Source of the DNA: Gammaproteobacteria bacterium
Lineage (GTDB): Bacteria > Pseudomonadota > Gammaproteobacteria > SZUA-229
Assembly: GCA_026195255.1 (NCBI GenBank)
Contig: JAPHSS010000009.1
Coordinates: 1-45,160, forward strand
Length of the DNA stretch: 45,160 nt
Reading direction: 5' to 3'
Both the position numbers and the translations under genes were made by a program. The notes under the pieces are model-generated. The model did no database searches. It had not been told where the DNA came from and was given only the letters and a program-made list of their open reading frames with translations. Every line of letters starts with the position of its first letter. The first letter of the stretch is position 1. Below are positions 9,724 through 18,898 of this stretch, one piece after another.

Positions 9724-11043
9724 ATGGCAGTTGATCTGAGTAAATTGCAAGAATTAAGACAGCGCATCTTTTTTGTTATAGGTGCGCTGATTGTTTATCG
9801 TATTGGTACATTTATTCCTGTGCCGGGCGTTAATCCGACTATAATGTCTGCAATTTTTGATCAGCAGTCAGGCACTATTCTGGACGTATTTAATATGTTT
9901 TCAGGTGGTGCTCTTGAGCGTATGTCATTGTTCGCTTTAGGTATTATGCCTTATATTTCTGCATCTATTATTATGCAGTTATTAACGGTTACAGTTCCAA
10001 GCCTTGAAGCATTGAAAAAAGAAGGTGAAGCGGGTCGTCGTAAAATAACAAGTTATACACGTTACGGCACTGTTGTACTGGCTTTATTCCAGTCTATGGG
10101 TGTTGCTAATATGTTGTTATCGCAGACACATGCAGGTGCGCCTTTAGTTTATATAGAATCAACTGTCTCCTTTTATGTAATTGCAATTACATCCCTGGTA
10201 ACCGGTACAGTTTTCTTAATGTGGCTGGGTGAGCAGATTTCAGAACGTGGTATTGGTAACGGTATATCAATAATCATATTCGCAGGTATAGTTGCTGGTT
10301 TACCAGCTGCTATCGGCGGCACTGCAGAATTAGTAAGAACCGGTGAATTGCATACATTAACGGCAATCGTCTTATTTATTCTTGCTCTTGCCGTAACTGC
10401 ATTTGTTATTTTTGTGGAGCGTGGGCAACGCCGTATTACAGTAAATTACGCCAAGCGACAGCAAGGCCGTAAAATGTATGCAGCACAGAGTAGCCATCTT
10501 CCATTGAAGTTAAATATGGCAGGTGTAATTCCACCTATTTTTGCTTCAAGTATTATTTTATTTCCAGCCACTTTAGGCGGCTGGTTTGGTCAGAGTCAGG
10601 GAATGGAGTGGTTAGCTGATTTATCAACTACGCTTTCACCCGGCCAGCCTATATATGTAATGTTTTATGCAGCAGCGATTATTTTCTTCTGTTTCTTTTA
10701 TACCGCACTGGTATTTAACAGTCGTGAAACTGCTGATAACCTGAAAAAATCAGGTGCGTTTATCCCGGGCATACGTCCTGGTGATCAAACGGCTAAATAT
10801 ATTGATGGCGTGATGACACGTCTGACTCTGGTAGGTGCGTTGTATATTACTGCAGTGTGTTTACTACCGGAGTTTCTAATTTTGTACTGGAATGTACCGT
10901 TTTATTTTGGTGGTACTTCATTGTTAATCATTGTGGTTGTGGTCATGGATTTCATGGCACAAATGCAATCGCATATGATGTCACAGCAGTATGAAGGCTT
11001 AATGAAAAAAGCCAATTTTAAAGGATTAGGCGATAAAGCTTAA
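9724..11043 (+). CDS. secY: Preprotein translocase subunit SecY
   Basis: SecY is the channel protein of the inner-membrane SecYEG translocon. The 439-residue product has ten hydrophobic segments. Family motifs include [24 protein letters not shown] split around TM2 (plug region and TM2), [14 protein letters not shown] (around residue 175) and the cytoplasmic loops with [17 protein letters not shown] and [22 protein letters not shown] that bind SecA and the ribosome. It closes the spc operon; rpmJ lies 178 bases downstream with its own promoter-like sequence. Confidence 0.98.
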   Translation: MAVDLSKLQELRQRIFFVIGALIVYRIGTFIPVPGVNPTIMSAIFDQQSGTILDVFNMFSGGALERMSLFALGIMPYISASIIMQLLTVTVPSLEALKKEGEAGRRKITSYTRYGTVVLALFQSMGVANMLLSQTHAGAPLVYIESTVSFYVIAITSLVTGTVFLMWLGEQISERGIGNGISIIIFAGIVAGLPAAIGGTAELVRTGELHTLTAIVLFILALAVTAFVIFVERGQRRITVNYAKRQQGRKMYAAQSSHLPLKLNMAGVIPPIFASSIILFPATLGGWFGQSQGMEWLADLSTTLSPGQPIYVMFYAAAIIFFCFFYTALVFNSRETADNLKKSGAFIPGIRPGDQTAKYIDGVMTRLTLVGALYITAVCLLPEFLILYWNVPFYFGGTSLLIIVVVVMDFMAQMQSHMMSQQYEGLMKKANFKGLGDKA

Positions 11044-11151
11044 TCCGTGCTGAGAAAATTGTGTTGATCTAGACAATCAACTTGAATGTCACACTTGTGA
11101 ACAATTAACACTAATAGAAATTTATATTTCTAAATCGTCGTTATTTAGTTC

Positions 11152-11179
11152 TTGTTATATTCATAAAATCGTCTAAAAT
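11152..11179 (+). promoter_or_regulatory. Candidate promoter for rpmJ and the alpha operon
   Basis: TTGTTA (11152-11157) and TAAAAT (11174-11179) are separated by 16 bases, a fair sigma-70 pair, with transcription predicted to begin near 11186. In E. coli rpmJ belongs to the end of spc and the alpha promoter follows it; here the better promoter is before rpmJ, and the secY-rpmJ gap is long (178 bases). Confidence 0.5.
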
Positions 11180-11221
11180 CCGCGCACATTTCAGTTTTAC
11201 CAAAAAAAGTGAGAAGCAGTT

Positions 11222-11335
11222 ATGAAAGTTCGTGCATCTGTAAAGAAAATGTGCAGAAACTGTAAAGTTATTAAGAGAAATGGTGTTGTTCGTGTGATTT
11301 GTAAGGATCCACGTCATAAACAACGTCAAGGTTGA
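11222..11335 (+). CDS. rpmJ: 50S ribosomal protein L36 (zinc-binding type)
   Basis: A 37-residue protein beginning [14 protein letters not shown] and ending [10 protein letters not shown] is full-length L36. The zinc ligands of the C+ form are all present: Cys11, Cys14, Cys27 and His32. L36 binds 23S rRNA near the L7/L12 stalk base. The ribosome site is GAGAAG about seven bases before the ATG. It sits between secY and rpsM as in E. coli, 55 bases before rpsM. Confidence 0.97.
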   Translation: MKVRASVKKMCRNCKVIKRNGVVRVICKDPRHKQRQG

Positions 11336-11390
11336 TTTTAGAGCGATTAATCGCTAAAATGCAGCGCTTTGCGCGATCTGGAGACGGTGA
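11336..11390 (+). promoter_or_regulatory. Structured leader before rpsM (possible S4 target)
   Basis: The rpmJ-rpsM gap folds readily: AGCGA (11342-11346) pairs with TCGCT (11351-11355), flanked by TTTT (11336-11339) and AAAA (11356-11359), and GCGC (11364-11367) pairs with GCGC (11371-11374). GGAG at 11380-11383 then precedes the rpsM ATG. In E. coli, S4 represses the alpha operon at a pseudoknot overlapping the rpsM start; the position suggests the same role, but I did not establish a pseudoknot. Confidence 0.4.
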
Positions 11391-11747
11391 ATGGCCCGTA
11401 TAGCTGGTATTAACATACCTGATAATAAACATGCTGTCATTGGTTTGACATATATTTACGGCATAGGCCGTACACGTGCACAAGAAATTTGCGCACTGAC
11501 AAAAATAGAACCAGCGGCAAAATTAAGTACGTTAAGTGAAGATCAAGTTGAATCTTTACGTACAGAAGTTGGTAAATTCATTGTAGAAGGTGATTTACGA
11601 CGCGAAGTTTCAATGAGCATCAAGCGTTTGATGGACATGGGTTGTAACCGTGGCATCCGTCATCGTCGAAGCCTACCACTACGTGGTCAGCGCACTAAGA
11701 CAAACGCTCGTACTCGTAAGGGCCCTAAACGCCCGATCCGTAAGTAA
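11391..11747 (+). CDS. rpsM: 30S ribosomal protein S13
   Basis: S13 (118 residues) forms head bridges to the 50S and contacts P-site tRNA. It starts [19 protein letters not shown], has the helix-hairpin-helix-like [14 protein letters not shown], and ends in the basic tail with [21 protein letters not shown] split by one turn. The start has GGAG seven bases upstream. It is the first gene after the putative S4-regulated leader. Confidence 0.98.
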   Translation: MARIAGINIPDNKHAVIGLTYIYGIGRTRAQEICALTKIEPAAKLSTLSEDQVESLRTEVGKFIVEGDLRREVSMSIKRLMDMGCNRGIRHRRSLPLRGQRTKTNARTRKGPKRPIRK

Positions 11748-11781
11748 TACGGGTTAATAATTGGTTAATTAGGTAAAAGCA

Positions 11782-12165
11782 ATGGCAAAACCAACAGCTA
11801 AGAAGAAAATTAAACGCACGATCACCGATGGTGTTGCACATATATATGCATCGTTTAACAACACTATCGTAACGATCTCTGATAGACAGGGTAATACTCT
11901 GTCGTGGGCGACTGCAGGCGGCTCTGGCTTCCGTGGTTCTCGTAAAAGTACTCCTTTTGCAGCACAGGTAGCTGCTGAACGTGCTGGTACACGTGCTAAG
12001 GATTATGGCGTAAAGAATTTAGAAGTTCTTGTAAAGGGTCCAGGCCCAGGTCGTGAATCAGCCGTTCGTTCTTTGAATAACGCTGGTTTTAAAATTACTA
12101 ATATCAGTGATATTACCCCTATTCCACACAATGGCTGTCGTCCTCCAAAACGACGTCGTGTATAA
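11782..12165 (+). CDS. rpsK: 30S ribosomal protein S11
   Basis: The 127-residue product is S11 of the 30S platform: [21 protein letters not shown] near the N-terminus, [15 protein letters not shown] mid-protein and the C-terminal [11 protein letters not shown]. The NG of PHNGCR is the isoaspartate-forming site known in E. coli S11. It lies 34 bases after rpsM. Confidence 0.98.
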   Translation: MAKPTAKKKIKRTITDGVAHIYASFNNTIVTISDRQGNTLSWATAGGSGFRGSRKSTPFAAQVAAERAGTRAKDYGVKNLEVLVKGPGPGRESAVRSLNNAGFKITNISDITPIPHNGCRPPKRRRV

Positions 12166-12180
12166 GGCTGGAGATTAGAA

Positions 12181-12804
12181 GTGGCTCGTTATTTAGGTCC
12201 TAAGTGTAAATTAAGTCGTCGTGAAGGTGTTGATTTAGAGCATAAATCAGGCGTTCGTTCACTAGACAGTAAGTGCAAACTTGAACAAAAACCTGGCCAG
12301 CATGGTCCTGGTGCTCGTGGTCGTCTTACAGACTACGGTGTTCAGTTACGCGAAAAACAAAAATTACGTCGTATCTACGGTGTTCTTGAGAAGCAGTTTG
12401 TAAATTACTACAAAAAAGCAGCTTCACGTAAAGGTTCTACAGGTGAAAACCTGCTGGAATGTCTTGAGACACGTTTAGATAATGTTGTTTACCGCAGTGG
12501 TTTTGGTTCAACTCGTAATGAATCTCGCCAACTAATTAGTCATAAATCAATATTGGTTAATGATGTAATTGTAAACATTCCATCTTATGTTGTTAAAGCT
12601 GACGATAAAGTTTCTGTTCGTGAAAAATCACAGAAACAAATTCGTATTAAAGATTCATTAGAGCTAGCAAAGCAACGTGGTATAGCAGACTGGATTTCAC
12701 TAGACGAAGGTAAGATGGAAGCAACATTTAAATCTGTACCTGAACGTAGCGAATTATCAGCTGATATAAATGAACAGCTCGTTGTTGAACTGTACTCTAA
12801 GTAA
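12181..12804 (+). CDS. rpsD: 30S ribosomal protein S4
   Basis: S4 is a 16S rRNA primary binder and the translational repressor of the alpha operon. The 207-residue product starts at GTG (GGAG at about 12170 supports it) with [15 protein letters not shown] and carries the S4 RNA-binding domain [20 protein letters not shown]. Only two N-terminal cysteines (9 and 32) are present, so it is the zinc-free form. It ends [14 protein letters not shown] as in E. coli. Confidence 0.98.
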   Translation: MARYLGPKCKLSRREGVDLEHKSGVRSLDSKCKLEQKPGQHGPGARGRLTDYGVQLREKQKLRRIYGVLEKQFVNYYKKAASRKGSTGENLLECLETRLDNVVYRSGFGSTRNESRQLISHKSILVNDVIVNIPSYVVKADDKVSVREKSQKQIRIKDSLELAKQRGIADWISLDEGKMEATFKSVPERSELSADINEQLVVELYSK

Positions 12805-12819
12805 AGGATACCTCACAGA

Positions 12820-13818
12820 ATGTCAGGCAAATCTGAAGAACTACTAACACCTCGTAATATTGATGTACATCAGTATAACGATACTCATGCGAAAATTGTA
12901 CTTGAGCCATTAGAAAGAGGCTTTGGTCATACGTTAGGTAATGCACTACGTCGTATTCTGTTATCTTCAATTGAAGGTGCCGCTATCGTAGAAGCTGAAA
13001 TAGATGGCGTTTTACATGAATACAGCTCAATCGAAGGTGTTCAGGAAGATGTGCTTGATATTCTACTGAACCTGAAGGGCGTTGCAATTATGATGCACGA
13101 GAAATCGGAAGCATTATTAACGCTTAAAAAATCAGGACCAGGTGTTGTTACAGCCGCTGATATTGCAACTGATCATGATGTTGAAATTGTTAACCCTGAT
13201 CATGTTATTGCAAATATCACAGGTAAAGTTGACCTGAACATGACTTTAAAGATCACTAAAGGCCGTGGTTATGTTCCAGCTACACAGCGTAAAGCTGCTG
13301 AAGGTGCGGAAACAACTTCAATTGGCGCATTAGCGATCGATGCTTCATTTAGCCCTATTCTACGCGTTAATTACACGGTAGAAAGTGCACGTGTTGAGCA
13401 ACGTACTAACCTCGATAAACTGATCCTTGATGTAGAAACTAATGGAACAGTAGATCCTGAAGAAACAATTCGTGTAGCAGCAACTGTATTACAGAAGCAG
13501 TTATCTGCATTTGTTAATCTTCAGAGTATCGAAGAAGCAGAGCAGCAAGATGAAGAGGAAGAAATCGATCCTATTCTGTTACGCCCTGTAGATGATTTAG
13601 AGTTAACTGTTCGTTCAGCGAACTGCTTAAAAGCAGAAAACATCTATTACATCGGTGATTTAATTCAACGTACAGAAGTAGAGTTACTTAAAACTCCAAA
13701 TCTGGGTAAAAAATCACTGACTGAAATCAAAGACGTTCTGGCATCTCATGGCTTGTCACTTGGTGCACGCCTTGAAAACTGGCCACCAGCGTCTATTCGT
13801 GAAAAACAAGCAAGCTAA
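12820..13818 (+). CDS. rpoA: RNA polymerase alpha subunit
   Basis: The 332-residue protein has both alpha domains: the assembly domain (residues 1-235 with [28 protein letters not shown] split around residue 40) and, after an acidic linker ([10 protein letters not shown]), the C-terminal domain with [14 protein letters not shown], where the Arg corresponds to the UP-element contact of E. coli R265, and the helix-hairpin-helix region [13 protein letters not shown]. It lies between rpsD and rplQ as usual. A Crp/Fnr-type activator in this organism would contact this domain. Confidence 0.98.
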   Translation: MSGKSEELLTPRNIDVHQYNDTHAKIVLEPLERGFGHTLGNALRRILLSSIEGAAIVEAEIDGVLHEYSSIEGVQEDVLDILLNLKGVAIMMHEKSEALLTLKKSGPGVVTAADIATDHDVEIVNPDHVIANITGKVDLNMTLKITKGRGYVPATQRKAAEGAETTSIGALAIDASFSPILRVNYTVESARVEQRTNLDKLILDVETNGTVDPEETIRVAATVLQKQLSAFVNLQSIEEAEQQDEEEEIDPILLRPVDDLELTVRSANCLKAENIYYIGDLIQRTEVELLKTPNLGKKSLTEIKDVLASHGLSLGARLENWPPASIREKQAS

Positions 13819-13865
13819 TTATTAATTAGTTTAAATTGCAGAGAATCTGTTTAAGGTAAAAGAAA

Positions 13866-14255
13866 ATGCGTCATCGTCATTCAGGTCGTCAACTAAATAG
13901 AAACAGTAGCCATCGTAAAGCTATGTTTCAAAACATGGTTAATTCATTATTTAAACATGAATTAATTAAAACTACTTTGCCAAAAGCAAAAGAGTTACGT
14001 CGTTTTGCTGAGCCTTTGATTACATTAGGTAAAGAAGATAGTGTTGCTAATCGTCGTTTAGCATTCAGCAGAATGCGTGATAAAGATATGGTTGGTAAAC
14101 TGTTCACAGATTTATCGCCTCGTTATAAAGAGCGTCCTGGTGGATACTTGCGTATTATGAAGTGCGGTTTCCGTGCTGGTGATGCTGCGCCAATGGCTTA
14201 TGTAGAATTGGTTGATCGCCCAGAACTAGCTGAAGATGCTGTTGAAGTAGAATAA
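13866..14255 (+). CDS. rplQ: 50S ribosomal protein L17
   Basis: L17 (129 residues) has the typical N-terminus [20 protein letters not shown] and the [20 protein letters not shown] block. It is the last gene of the alpha operon; a strong terminator follows 23 bases after its stop, ending the 14-kb ribosomal cluster. Confidence 0.98.
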   Translation: MRHRHSGRQLNRNSSHRKAMFQNMVNSLFKHELIKTTLPKAKELRRFAEPLITLGKEDSVANRRLAFSRMRDKDMVGKLFTDLSPRYKERPGGYLRIMKCGFRAGDAAPMAYVELVDRPELAEDAVEVE

Positions 14256-14272
14256 CTTTAACTTCACTGAAT

Positions 14273-14303
14273 AAAAAAGCCGGCACTGAGTGCCGGCTTT
14301 TTT
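14273..14303 (+). terminator. Rho-independent terminator of the alpha operon
   Basis: GCCGGCA (14279-14285) and TGCCGGC (14291-14297) form a perfect G+C-rich stem with a 5-base loop, followed by six T. The matching A-run at 14273-14278 makes it bidirectional, so it can also end the convergent lipoprotein gene. Confidence 0.95.
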
Positions 14304-14336
14304 GTGTGTGAAATAAATAATTTAAGGTTACATTAA

Positions 14337-14870
14337 TTACTCAGCAATTGTTAAGGTTAGTATGTCACCTAATGATTTACGTATTTCGCGAATGCTTAAA
14401 TGCCTGTTCTCGTATGGTGAGTCCCACCTTATACACTCAAGGGTTCTAACATCTTGTTCTATAGAAGAGCTTAAATAATAGTAACTAACCAGCCCTGTTA
14501 TTAAAGGCCCATCAGAGCTTACAGAAATATTGTTAGAAGCAAAGTGAAGATAGCCTTGTGCATACTCTTCGTCATCAATAACTTTTTGAACAATAAAAAT
14601 AGCAGGTGAAATAACCCTGTCTTTATCCGTTAAAGTGTTTGTGGTTAAACTGCAGTGCGGATAGTAAATATTTAAATTGCTCTCATCTATAACTGCGCCA
14701 TTTTGAAAAAATGTTCTTGCCAGATTTGCACGAATGGTTATGTTCTGATTAAGAGTTAATGTAGAGCCAGGTGGAACTGAGTATAAGTAAGAATCTTCAT
14801 CTTTGATGGCTTCATTAGAGCATGATGTGATTGTTAGCAAGGAAAGCATAGCTAAATTTATATATTTCAT
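14337..14870 (-). CDS. Conserved hypothetical lipoprotein
   Basis: The 177-residue product has a lipoprotein signal with lipobox TITSC (Cys17), so the mature protein should be membrane-anchored. The body contains LTLNQNITIRANLARTFFQNG and YYPHCSL followed by a short spacer and ISPAIFIVQKV, a pattern I recognise from small uncharacterised gammaproteobacterial proteins (a basic-amphipathic strand, a conserved Cys in PHC, then an IxP-x-x-F segment). I assign no function. It is convergent with rplQ across the shared terminator and separated from uvrA by a 194-base gap with a REP-like hairpin. Confidence 0.75.
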   Translation of the reverse strand: MKYINLAMLSLLTITSCSNEAIKDEDSYLYSVPPGSTLTLNQNITIRANLARTFFQNGAVIDESNLNIYYPHCSLTTNTLTDKDRVISPAIFIVQKVIDDEEYAQGYLHFASNNISVSSDGPLITGLVSYYYLSSSIEQDVRTLECIRWDSPYENRHLSIREIRKSLGDILTLTIAE

Positions 14871-14952
14871 TTGGTCTGTTCCTGATATTAAATTTCGATC
14901 AGATTGGCAGTGCCATAAACGACTCCGCTTAGCTACTGGTGGTTTGGGTTAA

Positions 14953-14986
14953 GGGGACAGGGCTCAAAATGCTGAGACCTTTCCCC
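14953..14986. repeat. REP-like imperfect hairpin
   Basis: GGGGA/TCCCC (14953-14957, 14982-14986), AGG/CCT (14959-14961, 14978-14980) and CTCA/TGAG (14963-14966, 14973-14976) form a 34-base stem. The lead-in TTAAGGGGACAG resembles dispersed REP-type palindromes of gammaproteobacteria. It lies between two minus-strand genes and has no T-run on either side. Confidence 0.5.
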
Positions 14987-15064
14987 GAGGGATATGTGCC
15001 CTGGCAGTGTACTTTCAGAAGTAAATAAACGTTAAAAATATTTACTAGAGTATTAGTTCGTAGC

Positions 15065-17911
15065 TCAAGCCTTATTGTTTTTCTTTAAAATTGGCTTCAA
15101 GTAGTGACCTGTAAATGATGATTCAATTTCACAAACATCTTCAGGTGTGCCTTGAGCTATGATTTCACCACCACCTGTGCCACCTTCCGGTCCAAGATCA
15201 ATAATCCAGTCAGCTGTTTTTATAATATCTAAATTATGTTCAATAATGATAATCGTATTACCGTGATCGCGTAACCTTATAAGAACCTGTAACAACTGTT
15301 CTACATCGTGAAAGTGCAATCCGGTAGTCGGTTCGTCTAGTATGTAAATCGTATTACCTGTATCTCGTTTAGACAGCTCGCGAGCAAGTTTTATGCGTTG
15401 AGCCTCTCCTCCAGATAATGTCGTCGCTCTTTGTCCAAGTGTTATGTATGAAAGCCCAACATCCATTAATGTCTGGAGTTTTCTATGTATCACCGGCACA
15501 GCTTTAAAGAAAACAACTGCATCTTCAATTGTCATCTCTAATACTTCATTAATGCTTTTGCCCTTGTATTTAATATCAAGGGTTTCTCGATTATAACGTT
15601 TACTTTTGCAAACATCACAAGGTACATAAATGTCCGGTAAAAAATGCATTTCTACTTTTATAACGCCATCACCCTGACACGCTTCACATCGTCCGCCCTT
15701 AACATTAAAGCTAAATCGGCCTGGCTTATAACCACGGGATCGAGCCTCTTGTGTGCCAGAAAATAATTCACGAATAGGCGTAAATAATCCGGTGTAAGTT
15801 GCAGGATTAGATCGCGGAGTTCTTCCAATAGGGGCCTGATCAATATCAACAACTTTATCGAACTGATCTAAGCCATCATGACTAATGTATTTTGCAGGAA
15901 TGAGTGACGATTTATTGATTTCACGGGCTAAAAGTCTATATAAAGTATCATTTATTAAGGTGGACTTACCGGAGCCCGAGACTCCTGTTACGCAAGTCAT
16001 TAAACCAACGGGAATTTCAACATCAACCTGTTTTAAATTATTACTGCTTGCCCCGGAAATTTTTAGAACTTGTCCGGTGTGCTGAATTCTCTTCTCGGGT
16101 ATTTTTATTTCAAGTGCCCCGGATAAATATTGCCCTGTTAATGAAGCAGGGTTCGACATAACTTCTTTTGGAGTGCCTGCAGCCACCACGTGACCGCCGT
16201 GTACGCCAGCACCTGGCCCAATATCAATAACGTAATCAGCATTTAAAATTGCATCTTCATCATGTTCAACAACAATCACAGTGTTGCCAAGATCTCGCAA
16301 ATGAATCAGTGTTGAAAGCAGGCGATCGTTGTCTCGTTGATGTAAACCAATTGAGGGCTCATCGAGTATGTACATAACACCCACAAGGCCTGCACCAATC
16401 TGACTTGCTAATCTAATACGTTGAGCTTCACCACCTGATAAGGTGTCAGAACTTCTGTCTAAAGATAAATAGTTTAAACCAACGTTTACCAAAAACTGCA
16501 AACGAGATGATATTTCTTTTACTATTTTTTCAGCAATTTCACCTTTGTTACCTTCAAGCTCTAGAGACTTAAAAAAATTGAGGCATTCTAAAATTGATAA
16601 ATGCGTAATATCAGGAAGCGTCTGGTTACTCACAAAAACATGTCGAGCGCCTTTGTTTAGTCTCTGGCCATTACAGCTTGGGCAGGCACGGTCAGTAAAG
16701 TATTTGGTCATTTCATCACGTACAGCTGAAGATTCTGTTTCTTTAAAGCGGCGCTGCATATTTGGAATGATGCCTTCGAAGGGGTGAGTTTTAGTTTTCA
16801 TACCGCCTTTGGCTGAAGGGTAGCTAAAATCGATATCTTCTTCACCACTGCCAAATAATATTATTTGCTGAATTGTTTCTGTTAACTCATTAAATGGGGA
16901 GTCCAGTTCAAAACCGAAATGTTTTTCAAGGCTTTCTAACATTCCGTTATACCAGGCATTACGTCGATCCCAGCCTCGTACAGCACCACCGGGTAAACTT
17001 AAAGACGGATTATTTACAACAAGCGCTGGATCTATATGTTGTATATGTCCGAGGCCATCACATTCGCCACACGCACCAGCGGGGTTATTGAATGAGAATA
17101 AACGGGGTTCTAATTCACTTAGGCTATATCCACATTTTGGGCATGCAAAGCGAGATGAAAAAACGATATCTTCTTTAGATGAGTCGGCCTGTTCATCCAT
17201 ATAAGCAATACGAGCGATGCCATCTGTCAGGTTTAGCGCCGTTTCGAAAGACTCAGCCAGACGTAACTCCAGGTCTTCACGTACTTTAAATCGATCAACC
17301 ACCACTTCAATTGTGTGTTTAAAATTCTTTTCTAATTGCGGAGCTTCGTCAATTTCAATAATTTTGCCATCTATTCTTGCGCGAATAAAACCTTGTCGTT
17401 TTAAGTCTTCGAGCAATTCTTTGTGCTCCCCCTTGCGGTCTTGAACAATAGGCGCAAGTAACATTAGCCTGGTTTCAGACGGTAGAGCGATTACATGATC
17501 AACCATTTGTGAAATAGTTTGAGCAGCAAGTGCAACATCGTGTTCAGGGCACTTTGGCGTGCCAGCTCTGGCAAATAAGAGGCGCAAATAATCATAAATT
17601 TCTGTGACCGTACCAACAGTAGAGCGGGGGTTGTGTGACGTGGTTTTTTGTTCGATAGAAATAGCCGGTGAAAGCCCTTCAATATGATCTATATCTGGCT
17701 TTTCCATTATAGATAAAAATTGGCGTGCATAAGCTGAAAGGGATTCAACATAGCGGCGCTGACCTTCGGCAAAAATAGTATCAAATGCTAAAGAAGATTT
17801 TCCCGAACCGGATAACCCTGTAATGACAACCAGTTTATCTCTGGGTATATCCAGATCAATATTTTTAAGGTTATGTGTGCGTGCGCCGCGTATCTGTATC
17901 TCGGTAATCAT
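15065..17911 (-). CDS. uvrA: UvrABC excision nuclease subunit A
   Basis: UvrA is the damage-recognition ATPase of nucleotide excision repair. The frame is open from 18004, but the family N-terminus begins at the ATG at 17911 ([18 protein letters not shown]), giving 948 residues against 940 in E. coli. Walker A GLSGSGKS is at residues 32-39 and the second GVSGSGKS in the C-terminal half. Two ABC signatures ([10 protein letters not shown]) and two zinc modules (CPKCGYS...CGEC and CEACQGDG...CDVC) are present. No clear ribosome site precedes 17911, so the start is chosen by homology. I found no good LexA box upstream. Confidence 0.96.
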   Translation of the reverse strand: MITEIQIRGARTHNLKNIDLDIPRDKLVVITGLSGSGKSSLAFDTIFAEGQRRYVESLSAYARQFLSIMEKPDIDHIEGLSPAISIEQKTTSHNPRSTVGTVTEIYDYLRLLFARAGTPKCPEHDVALAAQTISQMVDHVIALPSETRLMLLAPIVQDRKGEHKELLEDLKRQGFIRARIDGKIIEIDEAPQLEKNFKHTIEVVVDRFKVREDLELRLAESFETALNLTDGIARIAYMDEQADSSKEDIVFSSRFACPKCGYSLSELEPRLFSFNNPAGACGECDGLGHIQHIDPALVVNNPSLSLPGGAVRGWDRRNAWYNGMLESLEKHFGFELDSPFNELTETIQQIILFGSGEEDIDFSYPSAKGGMKTKTHPFEGIIPNMQRRFKETESSAVRDEMTKYFTDRACPSCNGQRLNKGARHVFVSNQTLPDITHLSILECLNFFKSLELEGNKGEIAEKIVKEISSRLQFLVNVGLNYLSLDRSSDTLSGGEAQRIRLASQIGAGLVGVMYILDEPSIGLHQRDNDRLLSTLIHLRDLGNTVIVVEHDEDAILNADYVIDIGPGAGVHGGHVVAAGTPKEVMSNPASLTGQYLSGALEIKIPEKRIQHTGQVLKISGASSNNLKQVDVEIPVGLMTCVTGVSGSGKSTLINDTLYRLLAREINKSSLIPAKYISHDGLDQFDKVVDIDQAPIGRTPRSNPATYTGLFTPIRELFSGTQEARSRGYKPGRFSFNVKGGRCEACQGDGVIKVEMHFLPDIYVPCDVCKSKRYNRETLDIKYKGKSINEVLEMTIEDAVVFFKAVPVIHRKLQTLMDVGLSYITLGQRATTLSGGEAQRIKLARELSKRDTGNTIYILDEPTTGLHFHDVEQLLQVLIRLRDHGNTIIIIEHNLDIIKTADWIIDLGPEGGTGGGEIIAQGTPEDVCEIESSFTGHYLKPILKKNNKA

Positions 17912-18266
17912 GAAAGCTAAGGCCGTTTTATATGCTGCAAGGTAACGCGCTAGCATACCATATTCTGTGATATTAGAGTCCTCAGTCTGTGAAAATTTAA
18001 CCATAGGGTTACCTGTTCTGGTTAGCTCTATATGTTGCTGAAACGGGCTTTATAATGCTGTGCAAATATCAATGAAATATTAGAAAATCACTTATGGGTG
18101 GGCTTTTGACCTATGTCAATCACTAAAAATATAAACGTACTACAGTATATATAACAGATGTATACTTAATAACACAGCCTGTTGGTGCAGGCCTGGATTA
18201 GAACTAAATTTATAGTCATTGATATCTGTTGTATTAATTATTAATCGATAAAATGAGGAAAAGCGC
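17912..18266. other. Divergent intergenic region between uvrA and the globule-protein gene
   Basis: This 355-base stretch has no gene. The uvrA frame stays open through its first 93 bases, but that extension lacks family similarity. It holds a TATAAT at 18051-18056 without a matching -35, the TTGA-N6-TCAA palindrome at 18106-18119 and A+T-rich sequence with TATATATAA at 18146-18154. Confidence 0.6.
18106..18119 (+). promoter_or_regulatory. Crp/Fnr-type binding-site candidate upstream of sulfur-globule-like gene 1
   Basis: TTGACCTATGTCAA is a perfect palindrome except for its 4-base centre and fits the TTGA-N6-TCAA pattern of the Fnr/FixK/Dnr branch of Crp-family regulators. It lies 147 bases before the ATG at 18267. 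A -10-like TATATA begins at 18146, which would put the box roughly 45 bases before transcription start, close to class II activator geometry. A similar box precedes the second gene at 37271. Confidence 0.45.
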
Positions 18267-18701
18267 ATGAAGAAACTAAAACTATTTACAATTGCAGCGG
18301 CATTAACCATCGCTTCTACTACAGCAAGTGCGTGGTGGGGCCCGTTCGGTAACAATGGTTATAATAATGGTTATAATAATTATAATAATAATTATAACGG
18401 TTATAACGATGGCTACGGACGTGGCTTCGGCGACATGATGGGTGATGGTAATTTTGGTTTTAATATGAGTGGCAGTGGTCGAGGTAGTGGTCAGGGTTAC
18501 GGTAGCGGTTATAACGATTATAACGGGCGGAATAATTTCAACCATTATAACAGGTATAACGGATATAATGGTTATGCACCTTATGGTTATGGCTATGGTC
18601 CTGCGCCTTATGGTTATGGTCCGGCACCTTATGGTTACGCGCCAGCGCCTTATGGCTATGCTCCTGCCCCCGTAGCACCAGCGGCACCAGCTGCGCCTTA
18701 G
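18267..18701 (+). CDS. Sulfur-globule-envelope-like secreted Gly/Asn/Tyr-rich protein 1
   Basis: The 144-residue product has a clear Sec signal peptide ([21 protein letters not shown], cut after residue 22) and a cysteine-free low-complexity mature part starting WWGPFG. It has three zones: Asn/Tyr/Gly repeats ([14 protein letters not shown], residues 29-42), a Gly/Ser-rich middle, and C-terminal [15 protein letters not shown] repeats ending in an Ala/Pro tail. This composition and the Trp-rich mature start resemble the CV1/CV2 sulfur globule proteins (SgpA/SgpB) of Allochromatium vinosum, which coat periplasmic sulfur. GAGGA precedes the ATG. A strong terminator follows at once, so it is a single-gene unit set between uvrA and yajR. 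Low-complexity proteins can converge, so homology is likely but not proven. Confidence 0.65.
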   Translation: MKKLKLFTIAAALTIASTTASAWWGPFGNNGYNNGYNNYNNNYNGYNDGYGRGFGDMMGDGNFGFNMSGSGRGSGQGYGSGYNDYNGRNNFNHYNRYNGYNGYAPYGYGYGPAPYGYGPAPYGYAPAPYGYAPAPVAPAAPAAP

Positions 18702-18730
18702 AAAGTAGTAGCGGGTATTTTAATACTCCG

Positions 18731-18761
18731 AAGCTGACCTTTATCAGGTCAGCTTTTTTTT
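18731..18761 (+). terminator. Rho-independent terminator after globule-protein gene 1
   Basis: AAGCTGACCT (18731-18740) and AGGTCAGCTT (18746-18755) form a perfect 10-bp stem with a 5-base loop followed by T6 (eight T in all with the stem end). Confidence 0.95.
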
Positions 18762-18898
18762 GCACAAAAATTAAGTATTTAGCCTGTTTTTCACAGCGGA
18801 TACCATTAAAAGGCTGTACCCTCGATAACAACAAGAGTGTGTTTTTAAGGTATGATATCGGCTTTTAAATAATCGAAATTCGGGATTTGTAGACGTTA

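Noticed and set aside
17912-18004. Upstream extension of uvrA to 18004
   Set aside because: The extra 31 residues have no counterpart in UvrA; the family N-terminus begins at 17911.
18142-18157. Possible LexA box upstream of uvrA
   Set aside because: On the minus strand it reads CTGT-N8-CTGT, a direct repeat. The second half does not match ACAG at any position, so it is not an SOS operator.
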